Below are positions 1 through 9,860 of a stretch of 64,000 bases of DNA, piece after piece (the stretch's first letter is position 1; every line of letters starts with the position of its first letter). Below the pieces are notes generated by a model, which saw only the letters and a program-made list of their open reading frames with translations, ran no database searches and was not told where the DNA came from. The DNA lies in NCBI GenBank assembly GCA_947455705.1, contig CANGPO010000004.1:1-64000 (forward strand), read 5' to 3'. The translations under genes and the position numbers were made by a program. The stretch is from Actinomycetota bacterium. GTDB taxonomy: Bacteria; Actinomycetota; Actinomycetes; S36-B12; CAIYMF01.

Positions 1-455
1 GCAACCTCCTCATTGGCTAGCCGCATGCGCATGACTACCGCATCGAGTCCGTGACCGTAGTAATCAGTACGCACTGCCTGACGTTCGAAGCCGGCCGATT
101 CATAAAGTGCGACGGCCGAATCGTTGTTCGAGCGAACCTCGAGGAACAGCTGCGAACATTCGCGGCGACGTGCTTCATCGATCAACGCGGTAAGTAGTTC
201 GCGGCCGAGACCATTGCCCTGTGCACGAGTCGCAACCGCGATTGTCTGCACATCTGCCTCGGGTGGCACTGCCATGAGCCCGACGTACCCGTCGATGCCA
301 TCGGCATCTTCATGGACCATGTACCAGCGGGTAGCCGGCACGTGGGCAAGCTCACTCCAAAACGCTTCTTGCGACCACGGCTGCTCGGGGAACAGCTCCA
401 GCTCATGGGCTACGAGTTGAGGGATATCCCACCAGCGCATCGCACGTAACGTCAT
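1..455 (-). CDS. rimI: Ribosomal protein S18 alanine N-acetyltransferase RimI (3' end cut by window edge)
   Basis: This GNAT-family acetyltransferase transfers acetyl from acetyl-CoA to the N-terminal alanine of ribosomal protein S18. I translated it by hand because no stop codon lies in the window, so the ORF track omits it. The frame starts MTLRAMRWWDIPQ and stays open for 151 codons to base 3. The acetyl-CoA loop RAQGNGLG is at about residues 77-84, and the RimI/GNAT C-terminal signature EVRSNNDSAVALYESAGF is at about 106-123. RimI is usually 150-160 residues, so only the last few are missing. Its ATG overlaps the tsaB stop as ATGA, which places it in the tsaE-tsaB-rimI operon; tsaD commonly follows in actinobacteria and would lie left of the window. 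Confidence 0.93.
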   Translation of the reverse strand, partial: MTLRAMRWWDIPQLVAHELELFPEQPWSQEAFWSELAHVPATRWYMVHEDADGIDGYVGLMAVPPEADVQTIAVATRAQGNGLGRELLTALIDEARRRECSQLFLEVRSNNDSAVALYESAGFERQAVRTDYYGHGLDAVVMRMRLANEEV

Positions 456-1108
456 GCGGGAGTCACCCGCTTACGGCTCGCATTCTCAACCGCATCAGGT
501 CGACGCAAGTACAGCGGCTTCGTATCGGTGACGCGATCGGGATGCTCGACGACGACGCGACCAAGCCATGCCGCGCTCACGAACTCGGGCGCGCGCACAT
601 CTGTGAACTCATCGGCGTACAGCGCGCCGCCAATTCCGAAGACCGGCCCCTGCCTGGTTGCCGCACTCAATTCACGCGCCGGTAAAACATCAGGGCCCGT
701 CAGCCGCAGGCCCGCGGCGTCATACGTCGCCGCATACACCTCACGTCGGCGCGCATCTGTCACGACGGCAAACGCTTGATCGCACAGCGCCTCGTCGACT
801 ACCTGCAACGCAATTGCATCCAGCGAACACACGCCGTAAGCCGGGATGCCGAGTGCTTCGGCCATGACTCGGGCCGTCACCAAGCCAACGCGCAATCCGG
901 TGAACGGGCCAGGGCCAACACCCACCGCAATCGCGTCAAGATCGCCAGGCGCAAGGCCCGCATCATTGAGAGCTTGTGCGATCGTCGGGGCGAGTAACTC
1001 ACCATGCGAGGTTGCACCGATGCGGGTGACGTCGGCGCGAATCTCACCGGCTATGAGAACAGCAGCGGTGATCGCGGCGGACGAGGTGTCGAAAGCGAGT
1101 AGCTTCAC
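452..1108 (-). CDS. tsaB: tRNA threonylcarbamoyladenosine biosynthesis protein TsaB
   Basis: TsaB is the non-catalytic ASKHA-fold partner of TsaD and TsaE in making t6A37 on ANN-decoding tRNAs. The 218-residue protein opens with the nucleotide-fold strand MKLLAFDTSS and carries the family signature GVGPGPFTGLRVG near residues 63-75. The length matches the family (about 220-230). The start is GTG and overlaps the tsaE stop as GTGA; the stop overlaps rimI. This translational coupling with tsaE and rimI supports the assignment over the related glycoprotease TsaD, which would be about 340 residues. Confidence 0.95.
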   Translation of the reverse strand: MKLLAFDTSSAAITAAVLIAGEIRADVTRIGATSHGELLAPTIAQALNDAGLAPGDLDAIAVGVGPGPFTGLRVGLVTARVMAEALGIPAYGVCSLDAIALQVVDEALCDQAFAVVTDARRREVYAATYDAAGLRLTGPDVLPARELSAATRQGPVFGIGGALYADEFTDVRAPEFVSAAWLGRVVVEHPDRVTDTKPLYLRRPDAVENASRKRVTPA

Positions 1109-1587
1109 TCCGCACCACCTATCTCGGCCAGATCAACGTCGGCCCAGCGAGCGCCGACGCCAAAGACTTCAACGTGGCGAGTGTCGTCCTCGTCATCGCC
1201 GAGCTGACGTTGAATGGTGATGTGAAGGCGATCAGCCGCCAATCCCTCAACCTTGCCCTCACCCCACTCAACAACCGTCACTGACTCTTCAAGCGATGCA
1301 TCGAGATCGAGATCATCAACCTCGACGAACGAGGTGAGGCGGTACGCATCGACGTGTACGAGAGCCGGCCCATCAATCGTCGACGGGTGCACGCGAGCGA
1401 TCACGAAGGTGGGCGACGTGATGTCGCCGCGAACGTTCAAACCTCGACCAATTCCTTGGGTGAGAGTCGTCTTGCCCGCACCAAGCGCGCCAGAAAGTAC
1501 GACCACATCGCCAGCGCGAAGAACAGTCGCGATCGCGGCGCCAAGGGAGTGCATCGAATCGCGGTCAGGTACAACAGCGATCGTCAC
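1105..1587 (-). CDS. tsaE: tRNA t6A biosynthesis ATPase TsaE
   Basis: TsaE is the P-loop ATPase that drives turnover of the TsaBD complex in t6A synthesis. The Walker A motif GALGAGKTT is at about residues 33-41, followed by the switch-like segment SPTFVIARVH and the HVDAYRL and VVEWGEG motifs of the family. At 160 residues it has the normal size. Its GTG start overlaps the hydrolase stop (GTGA) and its stop overlaps tsaB, so it sits in the middle of a tightly coupled operon. Confidence 0.95.
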   Translation of the reverse strand: MTIAVVPDRDSMHSLGAAIATVLRAGDVVVLSGALGAGKTTLTQGIGRGLNVRGDITSPTFVIARVHPSTIDGPALVHVDAYRLTSFVEVDDLDLDASLEESVTVVEWGEGKVEGLAADRLHITIQRQLGDDEDDTRHVEVFGVGARWADVDLAEIGGAE

Positions 1588-2723
1588 GTCGTCTCCTGTT
1601 CCTGTGGCACTTCATAGGCCATGTCCTGACGAACTCGACGAACGAGATCGCGTAGATGTTGGTTAACCTCTGGATATTTTTCCAGCATCACCATGTGGCC
1701 GCTGTCTGGGATCACCACAAGTTCAGTCGTGCCCACGTGACGCACGATCTCATCACTATGCGCGGCTGGGATCAGACGATCATCCGCGCCAACCAGGACG
1801 AGTGTTTCAACATTGCCAATCGCTTCGAGCGCCACCCGCTTGTCGTGTGACTCCAGAGTGGGCAGGAATTCGGCCACAACATCAATCGGCGTATTGGACA
1901 GCATCTCGTGGACGTAATCAGCCAGCGACGGTGAAACATCAGAGCCAAATGAGTAGAGCTTAGTCATCGCATACACGACATCGTTACCAAGTCGACGTCC
2001 ACGTTCGACCAAGCCTTTCTGCTTTGCAAGGTTCTCACCAAGTGACGGCAGGATCGTATGCAGTGCCTTAGCTACCGGGGCGGGCAAGCCCATCGGCGCA
2101 TCACGCAAACCACCTGAACTGGTGGCGATCAGACCAACTCCAAACACCCTGCTGCCCAGTACCTCTGGATGATGGGAGGCATACGACATCACTGTCATGC
2201 CACCCATGGAATGGCCAACCAAGATGATCGGACCAGTAGGCGCAGTCGCTTCAACAACTCGCGCCAAGTCGCGGCCGAGTTGATCGATCGTCGAGTTGTC
2301 CGGGTTGCCGCGACCGCTACGTCCATGGCTTCGCTGATCCCAGAAAACCAGTCGTCCCAGCTCACCTAAATCACGGCGCTGGTAATGCCATGATCCTGAT
2401 TCGAGCGCGTAACCGTGAGAGAAGATGATCGTGAGTCCATCGCCCAGCCGATCCGCAAGCGAACCTTCCGCTGGATCATCAACTTCAACGTGTAATGGGA
2501 TCCCATCATCGGTCAGCACGGGAACAACTCGGCCGGTGAGTTTGCCGAAAGGTTCGTCGCGGTCAGGATCGTTGTTGCGCGCGCGCCGGGTGATCCCGCG
2601 TTCGGCCGCAACCCCAATCGCTGCACCCACTGCAGCGGCCGCACCAATCGCACCTATGACACCGGCAATCCGGCCGACATTGGGCCCCGTAGCCGATGAG
2701 CCGAGGCTCGAGATCTCACTCAT
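1584..2723 (-). CDS. Alpha/beta hydrolase with N-terminal hydrophobic segment
   Basis: This is a serine hydrolase of the alpha/beta fold, substrate unknown. The nucleophile elbow is GHSMGG with Ser172. An HG oxyanion motif is at FSHGYALE, the acid is probably Asp in VGADDRLIP, and the catalytic histidine is in DSGHMVMLE. Residues about 18-39 are Gly/Ala-rich and hydrophobic, so the protein may be membrane-anchored or carry a signal-like segment. A hydrolase of this kind between alr and tsaE is a recurrent actinobacterial arrangement. Both ends overlap neighbours by 4 bases (ATGA/GTGA). Esterase, lipase and epoxide hydrolase activities are not distinguishable from sequence. Confidence 0.85.
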   Translation of the reverse strand: MSEISSLGSSATGPNVGRIAGVIGAIGAAAAVGAAIGVAAERGITRRARNNDPDRDEPFGKLTGRVVPVLTDDGIPLHVEVDDPAEGSLADRLGDGLTIIFSHGYALESGSWHYQRRDLGELGRLVFWDQRSHGRSGRGNPDNSTIDQLGRDLARVVEATAPTGPIILVGHSMGGMTVMSYASHHPEVLGSRVFGVGLIATSSGGLRDAPMGLPAPVAKALHTILPSLGENLAKQKGLVERGRRLGNDVVYAMTKLYSFGSDVSPSLADYVHEMLSNTPIDVVAEFLPTLESHDKRVALEAIGNVETLVLVGADDRLIPAAHSDEIVRHVGTTELVVIPDSGHMVMLEKYPEVNQHLRDLVRRVRQDMAYEVPQEQETT

Positions 2724-3919
2724 GACGATTCACCGACATACACGCGTGGAACCCGCGGGCCGATCCGCGACACGATCTCGTAGTTGATGGTGCCGCATGC
2801 CTTCGCCCACTCGTCCGCACTCGGCCCTTCGGCACCAAACAGCACGACTTCATCACCGGCCTGGGCACTGCTATCAGCCAGTTCCACGACGATCTGATCC
2901 ATGCACACCCGTCCAGCCAGGTGCGTCGTACTTCCGGCGGAGTACACCGGGCCGGTGTTCACAGCCGATCGAGGCAATCCATCCGCGTAACCAAGCGGTA
3001 CCAGGCCCACGGTGGTGTCCGAGGTGGCCATGTAGTCCCAGCCATAGGACGCACCGGTGCCCGCGGGGATCGTTTTCGTTGACGCTAAGCGGGCGCGAAG
3101 TGACATCACCGGTCGTAAACCGAGCTCAGCGGCCGAAACCCGAGCCACCTGAGGGCTCAACCCGTAGGACGCGATACCAACGCGCACAAGATTGTGATGG
3201 CTCTCGGGAAGTTCGATCATTGCCGCCGAGTTCGCCATGTGCACTACCTCTGGGGTGATCCCAGCTGCCTCGACGTGACGTACCGCCTCATCGAACGCTA
3301 GTTGCTGACGGGCAACACTTAGGTGGCCCGGCTCATCGGCCGCCGCGAAGTGCGACCACAAACCAACGACGGTGATCGTTCCCGCACCTTCAGCCGCACG
3401 TGCCGCCTCGACCAGCGCCGGCCAATCCTCGGCATTAGCACCGGAACGCGATAACCCAGTATCGGCCTTGAGATGAATCCGGGCCGGTGTTCCCGTTTCG
3501 CGAACAGCCGCAGTCACTTCGTCCAGCGCCCACAGGGTCGAAATACTGAGATCGATATCCCGGCTCAGGCACTCGGCGAAATCGGCCCCCGGGGTTGCCA
3601 GCCAGGCCAAGATGCGACCGTCAACACCAGCATCGCGAAGTCGAATCGCCTCTTCTAACAGCGCGACGCCAAGCCATTCGGCACCCGCTTCACGCGCGGC
3701 ACGTCCGCATTGCACAAGCCCATGTCCATACGCATCAGCTTTGACAACGGCCATCATTGCCGAGTCAGGTGCAAGCTCGCGGCAACGCTCGATATTCGAC
3801 CGGTATGCATCCAGGTCGATAGCTGCCACCGCACCCCGAGCGATGGCAGCGCGCGTCCACGCGGCAGCCATTCGTTCAGATGCGGTCGTCATTAGACCAG
3901 TCTCCCGCACAACACTCAT
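2720..3919 (-). CDS. alr: Alanine racemase
   Basis: This PLP enzyme interconverts L- and D-alanine for peptidoglycan. The PLP-binding lysine is Lys60 in the signature AVVKADAYGHG, and the second catalytic base is Tyr in GTGASYGWDY. The glycine-rich phosphate-binding segment GIASYGLSP is also present. At 399 residues it is slightly long, because about 25 residues precede the usual N-terminus; Met10 and Met17 are alternative starts, but the ATG at 3919 overlaps the nnr stop (ATGA) and is preferred. It is coupled to nnr upstream and the hydrolase downstream. Confidence 0.96.
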   Translation of the reverse strand: MSVVRETGLMTTASERMAAAWTRAAIARGAVAAIDLDAYRSNIERCRELAPDSAMMAVVKADAYGHGLVQCGRAAREAGAEWLGVALLEEAIRLRDAGVDGRILAWLATPGADFAECLSRDIDLSISTLWALDEVTAAVRETGTPARIHLKADTGLSRSGANAEDWPALVEAARAAEGAGTITVVGLWSHFAAADEPGHLSVARQQLAFDEAVRHVEAAGITPEVVHMANSAAMIELPESHHNLVRVGIASYGLSPQVARVSAAELGLRPVMSLRARLASTKTIPAGTGASYGWDYMATSDTTVGLVPLGYADGLPRSAVNTGPVYSAGSTTHLAGRVCMDQIVVELADSSAQAGDEVVLFGAEGPSADEWAKACGTINYEIVSRIGPRVPRVYVGESS

Positions 3920-5460
3920 AGACCTTCGTCGGACCCTTGTTCACCAGCGCGCCGAATGAATCCGATCGCTGCAGGTACGTGTTCGTACACATCAACAGAG
4001 GTGATCGTGCCGCCATCAGCGACGGCAATCTGCCCCGCGATTCCGTGCACGTACGCTGCAACTGCCGCAATCTCGGTTGCGATTTCGTCATCCAAACTTC
4101 GCACGGTGTCGTGGGCGGCAATCATCGATCCCATGAGCCCGGCCAGCACATCACCACTCCCAGCCGTCCCCAGTTCAGCCGGCCCACTATCAACCACATA
4201 CGCAGAACCGCTCGCGGTAACGATGAGCGTTGTCGGGCCCTTGAGAAGGATGATCGCGCCGAACCGCTCAGCCACAGACGTCAGGTGAGAAATGGGATCT
4301 TCGCTGAGCGGACACCCGGCCAGACGTTGAAACTCACCGCGATGGGGAGTCAGGATCGTCGGTCGATCTCGAACACGGCAAAGATCAGCCAGTTCGGGAT
4401 CCGTCGCCAGAAGAGTAATGGCATCAGCATCGAGCACAACGCAGACGTCAGCGTTCAGAGCGGCTGCCACCTCGGTCCGCGCGATCACATCCGTGCCAAG
4501 GCCAGAACCAACGACCCAGCACTGAACCCGACCAGCGGCCGCAATCGAATCGGCACACACCACATCGGGGAATTGGGCCGTAACGTTCTGGACAGCCCGC
4601 CCGGCATAGCGAACGAAGCCGGCCATGCCACCGCGCGCCCCACCCGTTGAGAGGACGGCAGCACCCGGATACCTCGGTGATCCACTGGCAATGCCAACCA
4701 CGCCACGGGAAAACTTGTGGTCAAGTTCGTGCGGCCGGTCTAACCACTGTGCGGCCAGACGATCGTCGATTCGAATAAGTAATTCATCGTCGTCAATTGA
4801 CGTAAGTTCCAGACCGATATCCACGACTTCGATGTCACCGGAGAATTGCGCCGCGGGCATCACGACCAAAGCAGGCTTCAGACATCCGGAGGTGACCGTG
4901 AGATCTGCCATCACAGTTTGTCGTGGATGTGGGATGTGGCCAGAGTCGCAATCAACTCCGCTCGGAAGGTCAACCGCAATCACAATTGAATCCACCGCAT
5001 GAGTGAGCGCAGCGAGTTTGGCGGCAGGCTCGCGTAACGCACCCGAGCCGCCAATCCCAACGATGCCATCGATGATCACGTCGGCCTCGAACATCAAGTC
5101 GCGTGCGACTCTGAACTCAACGTTTGCCTGATGACATCTACCACCGGCTCGCTCGAAGGCGATACGTCCTTGCCCATGTGCACGATCACCGGTCAAGAGC
5201 GCATCAACTCGCGCACCTCGGCGAGCTAGATGTGCGCCAGCAAAGAGCGCATCGCCACCGTTGTCTCCCGTACCGACGAGCAGGACCACGCGCCCACCTA
5301 CGACGAGCCCGCGATGCTCGCGCAGTTCACCGGCAGCTCGTACCGCGATGGCCATCGCAACCTTCTGCATCAGCGAACCGGCGGGTACTGATTCGTAGGC
5401 ACGAGCCTCAAGCGCCCGAACCTGCGTCGAGCGAAGTGCAACGGTTTCCGGCGGATACAT
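3916..5460 (-). CDS. nnr: Bifunctional NAD(P)H-hydrate epimerase / ADP-dependent NAD(P)H-hydrate dehydratase
   Basis: This repair enzyme restores damaged (hydrated) NAD(P)H. The N-terminal YjeF_N epimerase domain (about 1-210) contains LLVGTGDNGGDALFAGAHL and the VDLPSGVDCDSG motif. The C-terminal YjeF_C ribokinase-like dehydratase domain (about 230-505) contains ILTPHRGEFQRLAG, LLKGPTTLI and the catalytic GTAGSGDVLAGL. The 514-residue length fits the fused form. The ATG shares its A with the acpS stop (TGATG), and the stop overlaps alr. The nnr-alr-tsaE order is conserved in actinobacteria. Confidence 0.96.
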   Translation of the reverse strand: MYPPETVALRSTQVRALEARAYESVPAGSLMQKVAMAIAVRAAGELREHRGLVVGGRVVLLVGTGDNGGDALFAGAHLARRGARVDALLTGDRAHGQGRIAFERAGGRCHQANVEFRVARDLMFEADVIIDGIVGIGGSGALREPAAKLAALTHAVDSIVIAVDLPSGVDCDSGHIPHPRQTVMADLTVTSGCLKPALVVMPAAQFSGDIEVVDIGLELTSIDDDELLIRIDDRLAAQWLDRPHELDHKFSRGVVGIASGSPRYPGAAVLSTGGARGGMAGFVRYAGRAVQNVTAQFPDVVCADSIAAAGRVQCWVVGSGLGTDVIARTEVAAALNADVCVVLDADAITLLATDPELADLCRVRDRPTILTPHRGEFQRLAGCPLSEDPISHLTSVAERFGAIILLKGPTTLIVTASGSAYVVDSGPAELGTAGSGDVLAGLMGSMIAAHDTVRSLDDEIATEIAAVAAYVHGIAGQIAVADGGTITSVDVYEHVPAAIGFIRRAGEQGSDEGL

Positions 5461-5831
5461 CAGTTTGCCTCGGCGATCACATAGGCGATGGCAAGATCGC
5501 CGTCATGCGACAGTGACAGATGCCAGTCGGTGACACCTTGTGCTGCTGACTGCTCGGCAACCGTGCCAGTCAACTGCAGTCGGGGACGTCCATCGCTATC
5601 GCCGACAACTTCGCAGTGATGCCACTGCATCCCCTGGGGTGCACCTAGTGCCTTCGCAACTGCTTCCTTAGCAGCGAAGCGAGCCGCGAGCGAGGTCGGT
5701 GTGCGTCGGTAACCATCATCCGTGACCTGTTCGCGAGCAGTAAAAAGCCGATCGACCATCGCGGGCTGACGGATGATCGCCGCTTCAAAACGTGGGATCT
5801 CCACAATGTCGATCCCAATTCCGACGATCAT
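5460..5831 (-). CDS. acpS: Holo-[acyl-carrier-protein] synthase
   Basis: AcpS transfers 4'-phosphopantetheine from CoA to apo-ACP and so activates fatty acid synthesis. The Mg2+-binding Asp8 is in [12 protein letters not shown] and Glu56 is in the signature [12 protein letters not shown]. At 123 residues it is a normal group I (AcpS) enzyme. It ends in TGATG shared with nnr. About 59 bases separate it from the glmS stop upstream, so it may be co-transcribed with glmS or have its own promoter there. Confidence 0.96.
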   Translation of the reverse strand: MIVGIGIDIVEIPRFEAAIIRQPAMVDRLFTAREQVTDDGYRRTPTSLAARFAAKEAVAKALGAPQGMQWHHCEVVGDSDGRPRLQLTGTVAEQSAAQGVTDWHLSLSHDGDLAIAYVIAEAN

Positions 5832-5890
5832 CTGTGGATCGAAGTCCTCTCACACACCACCCAACCGCAGCGGTGACTACTCAGCAGTGA

Positions 5891-7741
5891 CTATTCGACA
5901 GTGACACTCTTGGCGAGGTTACGCGGCTGATCCACATCGTGGCCCTTCGCCGCAGACATTGCAGCGGCGAAAACTTGAAGCGGAACCGTTGCCACGAGCG
6001 GCTGAAGCAGAGCGGGGCACTCGGGTACGCGGATGAGGTGATCGGCATACGGGATGACGGCATCATCACCTTCTTCTGCGATGACAATCGTGCGAGCACC
6101 ACGGGCGCGCACCTCTTGAATATTGGACACGATCTTCTCGTGGATGATCGCGCCACTACCCGGCGGCGGCACAACGACGATCACAGGGAGCCCATCTTCG
6201 AGCAGTGCGATCGGTCCATGCTTAAGTTCTCCGGCGGCAAACCCTTCGGCATGCATGTAGGCAAGCTCCTTGAGCTTGAGCGCACCTTCCAGCGCCACCG
6301 GGAATCCGACGTGACGACCGATGAAAAGCACCGAACGCGAATCCTTCAATTCAGCGGCAAGTGCCTTCATCTCTTCGGTGGTGTCCAGCACAAGATCGAC
6401 CTTGCCCGGCATATCAGAGAGCTCACGGACCACAGCATCGATGTCTTCGGCAGCCATCGTTTCGCGAACCTGGGCAACGTAAAGCGAAACCAAGAAACAA
6501 GCGACCATCTGTGTCAGGAACGCCTTCGTCGATGCGACGGCAACCTCTGGGCCCGCATGCGTGTAAAGCACCGCATCAGATTCACGTGGAATGGTTGAAC
6601 CCTGGGTGTTGCAGATCGCCAGCACCTTGGCACCCTTTTCGCGTGCGTAACGCATGGCCATCAACGTGTCCATCGTCTCGCCACTTTGTGAAATGGCGAC
6701 AACGAGGGTGCGCGGGCCAACAACTGGATCGCGATAGCGGAACTCACTAGCTAGTTCAACCTCACAGGGAACCTGCGTCCAGTGCTCGAGTGCGTACTTG
6801 GCAACCATTCCGGCGTGATAAGCCGTGCCACATGCGATGACGACAACTTTCTCGACGTCACGCAATTGCTCTTCACTCAGACGCATCTCATCGAGCTTCA
6901 ACTGGCCTTGGGCATCCACGCGCCCGAGCAGGGTGTCAGCCACAGCCTTGGGCTGTTCAGCAATCTCCTTGGCCATGAATGTTTCATAGCCACCCTTTTC
7001 AGCAGCGGACGCATCCCACGTAACTTCGTACTCGACAACGCTCGCTGGCTGACCGTCGAAATCCGTGACGGTGATGGACTCACTGCGGAGTTCCACGACC
7101 TGGTCTTGACCAAGCTCGACCGCATGACGTGTATGCGCAATAAACGCCGCCACATCAGAGGCCAAGAAGTTTTCGCCATCGCCACGTCCGACAACCAGGG
7201 GGCTGTTGCGACGTGCACCAACTACGACGTCTGGGACATCAGCGTGAACGGCCACGAGGGTGAATGCACCCGATAACTGACGGCACACCATGCGCATCGC
7301 GTCGGCCAAATTCATGTTCGTAGATGGGAGCACCTCAGCGAGCAGGTGCGCGACGACCTCGGTGTCGGTCTCTGACCGCAAGGTGACCCCACGCGATGAG
7401 AGTTCGGCACGCAATTCAGCGAAGTTTTCGATGATGCCGTTATGGATGACGGCAACCTTGCCGTCCTCGCTCACATGGGGATGCGCGTTGGCATCGGTCG
7501 GGCCGCCATGGGTTGCCCACCGGGTGTGCCCGATACCGATCGTGGACTGGGGCAGCGGATCTTCACCGAGTAACGACTCGAGGTTAGCCAGTTTGCCGGC
7601 CTTCTTGCGGGTTTCAAGTGAGCCCTCAGACACCACAGCTACACCGGCAGAGTCGTATCCGCGGTACTCAAGTCGACGAAGACCGTCAACCACGACAGAC
7701 AACGCCTGCTTTTCACCTACGTACCCGACGATTCCACACAT
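5891..7741 (-). CDS. glmS: Glutamine--fructose-6-phosphate aminotransferase (isomerizing)
   Basis: GlmS makes glucosamine-6-phosphate from fructose-6-phosphate and glutamine, the entry to UDP-GlcNAc. I placed the start at the ATG at 7741, not the GTG at 7747, because the mature enzyme needs Cys1 directly after Met: MCGIVGYVG. The class II glutaminase domain occupies about 1-225 (RGYDSAG, TRWATHG, HNGIIEN). Two SIS sugar-isomerase domains follow (SQSGETMDT; EGALKLKELAYMHAEG), and the C-tail DQPRNLAKSVTVE is canonical. The length is 616 residues. glmM lies directly upstream in the same orientation. Confidence 0.97.
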   Translation of the reverse strand: MCGIVGYVGEKQALSVVVDGLRRLEYRGYDSAGVAVVSEGSLETRKKAGKLANLESLLGEDPLPQSTIGIGHTRWATHGGPTDANAHPHVSEDGKVAVIHNGIIENFAELRAELSSRGVTLRSETDTEVVAHLLAEVLPSTNMNLADAMRMVCRQLSGAFTLVAVHADVPDVVVGARRNSPLVVGRGDGENFLASDVAAFIAHTRHAVELGQDQVVELRSESITVTDFDGQPASVVEYEVTWDASAAEKGGYETFMAKEIAEQPKAVADTLLGRVDAQGQLKLDEMRLSEEQLRDVEKVVVIACGTAYHAGMVAKYALEHWTQVPCEVELASEFRYRDPVVGPRTLVVAISQSGETMDTLMAMRYAREKGAKVLAICNTQGSTIPRESDAVLYTHAGPEVAVASTKAFLTQMVACFLVSLYVAQVRETMAAEDIDAVVRELSDMPGKVDLVLDTTEEMKALAAELKDSRSVLFIGRHVGFPVALEGALKLKELAYMHAEGFAAGELKHGPIALLEDGLPVIVVVPPPGSGAIIHEKIVSNIQEVRARGARTIVIAEEGDDAVIPYADHLIRVPECPALLQPLVATVPLQVFAAAMSAAKGHDVDQPRNLAKSVTVE

Positions 7742-7809
7742 AAGCACAGTCTAACGGCGAATGGGGCTTAGCCTCTCGCCAGCGGCGCGCGCACGCCAGA
7801 AATCTGCCG

Positions 7810-9171
7810 TTATTGGCCAAGTGCCAGAGTGGTTTTGACCACGTCGGCCAGGGATCGAGCAATCTCATCTGCTTGGTCGGCCGTTGCGGCCTCCACCATC
7901 ACTCGCACCACCGGCTCAGTACCGGATGGACGTAGCAGCACGCGGCCAGCGCCGGCCATCTGCGACTCGGCGTCAGCGATCGCAGCAGCCAAAACGGGGT
8001 CAGTGGCTACGCGTGCCTTATCAACCCCAGCCACGTTGATGAGCACCTGTGGGAACTTAGTAACGACACTGGCCAAGTCTTCGAGTGAGCGACCCGTCTC
8101 GGCCATCCGAGCCAACACATGCAGCGCTGTGAGAACACCGTCACCGGTTGTCGCATGATCGGACATGATGACGTGACCGCTTTGTTCACCCCCGAGCGAG
8201 AAGTTGCCGTCCCTCATGGCCTCAAGGACGTAGCGATCACCAACACCGGTTTCAACGACGTTCAGCTCCGCTGCTTGAAGTGCGAGTTTGAATCCAAGGT
8301 TTGCCATCACAGTTGCTACAACGGTGTTCTCGCGGAGAGTTCCGCGTTCACGCATGGCGATACCGAGGATCGCTAGAACATGATCGCCATCAATCACCGA
8401 GCCAGTGCCGTCCACCGCGAGACAGCGATCAGCATCACCGTCAAAGGCAACCCCAGCGTCTGCTTGATGAGTGCGAACGGCGTCCACTAACGATTCAAGA
8501 TGAGTACTGCCACAGTTGTCGTTGATGTTCAGACCCGTTGGCGTGGTGTGAATCTCTATCACGTCTGCACCCGCTGCACGCAGTGCCGCCGGGCCCACAG
8601 CAGAGGCCGCCCCATTTGCTGCGTCGACGACGATACGCAAACCATCGAGTGAGTGAGGAAGGGTCGAAAGTAAGTGCGCGACATACGTGTCGGCACCCTC
8701 ATCGTGAACACTGACTCGTCCAACATCGGCGCCAGTAGGACGCACCCACTCTTCACCTATATGAGCTTCGATGGCATCTTCCAAGGCGTCCGCTAACTTG
8801 ATTCCGCCGCGGGCAAGGAACTTGATTCCGTTGTCTGGCATGGGGTTATGACTGGCCGACAACATCACGCCGAGGTCAGCGTCCAACGCGGCAGTCAGAT
8901 AGGCGACGGCAGGAGTCGGCAACGCACCCACGCGCCACACGTCCACGCCGGCACTCGCTAAGCCTGCCACCACAGCGGCCTCAAGGAATTCGCCACTTGC
9001 CCGGGTGTCATGCCCAACAACAGCGACCGGTCGACGGCCATCCGCCCGCGATAGAGCACCGGCATCGCCAAGGACGTGCGCAGCTGCTACGGACAGGTCT
9101 AGTGCGAGTTCGACGGTGAGGTCTTGATTTGCAACACCCCGCACGCCGTCGGTGCCAAACAACCGTCCCAC
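7810..9171 (-). CDS. glmM: Phosphoglucosamine mutase
   Basis: GlmM converts glucosamine-6-phosphate to glucosamine-1-phosphate, the step after GlmS. The phosphoserine loop [10 protein letters not shown] (Ser107), the metal-binding DGDADR and the phosphate-binding [12 protein letters not shown] are all present. The start is set at GTG 9171, giving [12 protein letters not shown] as in the family; the track start at GTG 9186 would add five non-conserved residues. The length is 453 residues. A hairpin separates it from rpsI upstream, so glmM probably begins a glmM-glmS unit. Confidence 0.96.
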   Translation of the reverse strand: MGRLFGTDGVRGVANQDLTVELALDLSVAAAHVLGDAGALSRADGRRPVAVVGHDTRASGEFLEAAVVAGLASAGVDVWRVGALPTPAVAYLTAALDADLGVMLSASHNPMPDNGIKFLARGGIKLADALEDAIEAHIGEEWVRPTGADVGRVSVHDEGADTYVAHLLSTLPHSLDGLRIVVDAANGAASAVGPAALRAAGADVIEIHTTPTGLNINDNCGSTHLESLVDAVRTHQADAGVAFDGDADRCLAVDGTGSVIDGDHVLAILGIAMRERGTLRENTVVATVMANLGFKLALQAAELNVVETGVGDRYVLEAMRDGNFSLGGEQSGHVIMSDHATTGDGVLTALHVLARMAETGRSLEDLASVVTKFPQVLINVAGVDKARVATDPVLAAAIADAESQMAGAGRVLLRPSGTEPVVRVMVEAATADQADEIARSLADVVKTTLALGQ

Positions 9172-9227
9172 GTCACACCCCAACACGAACTATCGGAAGC
9201 CGAAACCCAGATAACCAACACACATGC

Positions 9228-9256
9228 CAATGCCCCGAGCGTAGCCCGGGGCATTG
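9228..9256 (-). terminator. Hairpin terminator downstream of rpsI
   Basis: A 10-bp perfect stem (CAATGCCCCG / CGGGGCATTG) with a 9-base loop lies about 38 bases after the rpsI stop and before glmM. There is no long U-tract (the 3' flank on the minus strand is GCATGTGTGTT), so efficiency is uncertain. Confidence 0.6.
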
Positions 9257-9293
9257 ACGTGAAGCCATGACGACGCAGCAGGCGTCGAGGCGA

Positions 9294-9818
9294 TTAACGC
9301 TTTGAGTACTGCGGAGCCTTACGAGCCTTCTTGAGGCCGTACTTCTTGCGCTCCTTGATCCGAGCATCGCGGGTGAGGAAGCCAGCCTTCTTCAGCGGCG
9401 GGCGGAAAGCCTCTTCGTCGATCTGGTTCAAGCAGCGGGCAATACCAAGGCGAAGTGCACCGGCCTGGCCGGAGATGCCACCACCGTGGATGCGCACGAT
9501 GACGTCGAACTTGTCGTCAAGACCGAGGGTCTTAAACGGCTCGTTGACTTCCTGCTGGTGAACCTTGTTCGGGAAGTAGTTTTCCAACGTACGACCGTTG
9601 ATGGTCCAACGACCAGTGCCAGGCACGATACGTACTCGCGCGATGGCCTCCTTGCGACGGCCCGTTGCAGCGCCGGGAGCAATGTTGCCCTCGCGGTGCT
9701 TTACGGCAATAGCCGAGGTTGGAGTCTCTGAGGTGTACTCAGAGAGTTCACCGTCAAGCTCGTCGTCGCCGTCAATATCAACGTCGTAGTCGGTGGTCTC
9801 TGCGAATGTCTCGCTCAC
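9294..9818 (-). CDS. rpsI: 30S ribosomal protein S9
   Basis: This small-subunit protein has a C-terminal tail that contacts P-site tRNA. The core from [16 protein letters not shown] through [24 protein letters not shown] is canonical. An acidic N-terminal extension of about 50 residues ([20 protein letters not shown]) precedes it, as in many actinobacterial S9 proteins. I chose GTG 9818 (MSETFAE), which sits 9 bases after AAGGA; GTG 9824 is only 3 bases from it. The gene follows rplM by a short gap and the two form one operon. Confidence 0.95.
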   Translation of the reverse strand: MSETFAETTDYDVDIDGDDELDGELSEYTSETPTSAIAVKHREGNIAPGAATGRRKEAIARVRIVPGTGRWTINGRTLENYFPNKVHQQEVNEPFKTLGLDDKFDVIVRIHGGGISGQAGALRLGIARCLNQIDEEAFRPPLKKAGFLTRDARIKERKKYGLKKARKAPQYSKR

Positions 9819-9860
9819 GCCCACGGGTCCTTTCGTTTGGTGTGTTATTCGCCGTGGCGC